Shown here: piece after piece, positions 5,529-5,633 of the stretch
Position numbering within the stretch: the first letter of the stretch is position 1
Layout of the letters: every line of letters begins with the position of its first letter
Origin: Planctomycetaceae bacterium
GTDB taxonomy: Bacteria > Planctomycetota > Planctomycetia > Pirellulales > Thermoguttaceae
Reading direction: 5' to 3'
NCBI GenBank assembly: GCA_031283825.1
Contig: JAITAZ010000407.1
Span: forward strand, 1-5,633
DNA length: 5,633 bases
Notes under the pieces: generated by a model
Told to the model about the DNA's origin: nothing
The model's input: the letters and a program-made list of their open reading frames with translations, nothing else
Databases searched by the model: none
Program-made: the position numbers and the translations under genes

Positions 5529-5633
5529 GTGGAATATTTGTTTTTGTAATTATTATCAAGGCGATGAAAGACGAACCTTATTTTTACCTTATTAAAAAAC
5601 AAACACGGATAATACGGGGAATTTTAAACGCGG

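Overview
The window (about 40-45% GC by eye) looks like a chromosomal piece of a Gram-negative bacterium with an outer membrane. It carries a MoxR-type AAA+ ATPase gene translationally coupled to a DUF5682-family gene, and facing them a gene for an autotransporter-type outer-membrane beta-barrel. The barrel with its Cys-rich lead-in, combined with the AAA/DUF5682 pair, makes me lean towards a host-associated member of the Planctomycetota. That is a family-resemblance inference, not proof. No ribosomal or tRNA marker is present to confirm it.

Layout. Positions 1-82 hold a small palindromic element made of two related hairpins. Positions 83-254 are an AT-rich leader with a plausible promoter. 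The AAA+ gene (255-1364, +) overlaps the DUF5682 gene (1361-3919, +) by an ATGA. A convergent intergenic stretch (3920-4523) holds a 10-bp tandem repeat, a 12-bp perfect palindrome, two 9-bp-period GGGGAC arrays facing each other in a ~200-bp inverted repeat, and a terminator hairpin. The beta-barrel gene (4524-5510, -) follows. Its first codons are formed by a third inverted repeat. The last ~120 bases are AT-rich and probably hold its promoter.

How the genes fit together. In the families as I know them, the MoxR AAA+ protein and the DUF5682 protein are encoded side by side, normally followed by a VWA-domain protein and often preceded by SWIM zinc-finger and DUF5691 genes. The AAA+ protein probably supplies ATP-driven remodelling, the VWA protein a metal-dependent adaptor, and DUF5682 an unknown, possibly enzymatic, activity. 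Here no VWA gene follows: the next gene lies on the opposite strand. The beta-barrel gene is probably unrelated functionally and looks like a barrel-only remnant or short member of an autotransporter family.

The most unusual signals are: a sharp switch in synonymous codon use and strand composition inside the DUF5682 reading frame (A/C-rich, then G/T-rich from about 1950 to 3760, then A-rich); three unrelated long inverted repeats within 5.6 kb, one forming the start of a coding region; and the opposed GGGGAC arrays.
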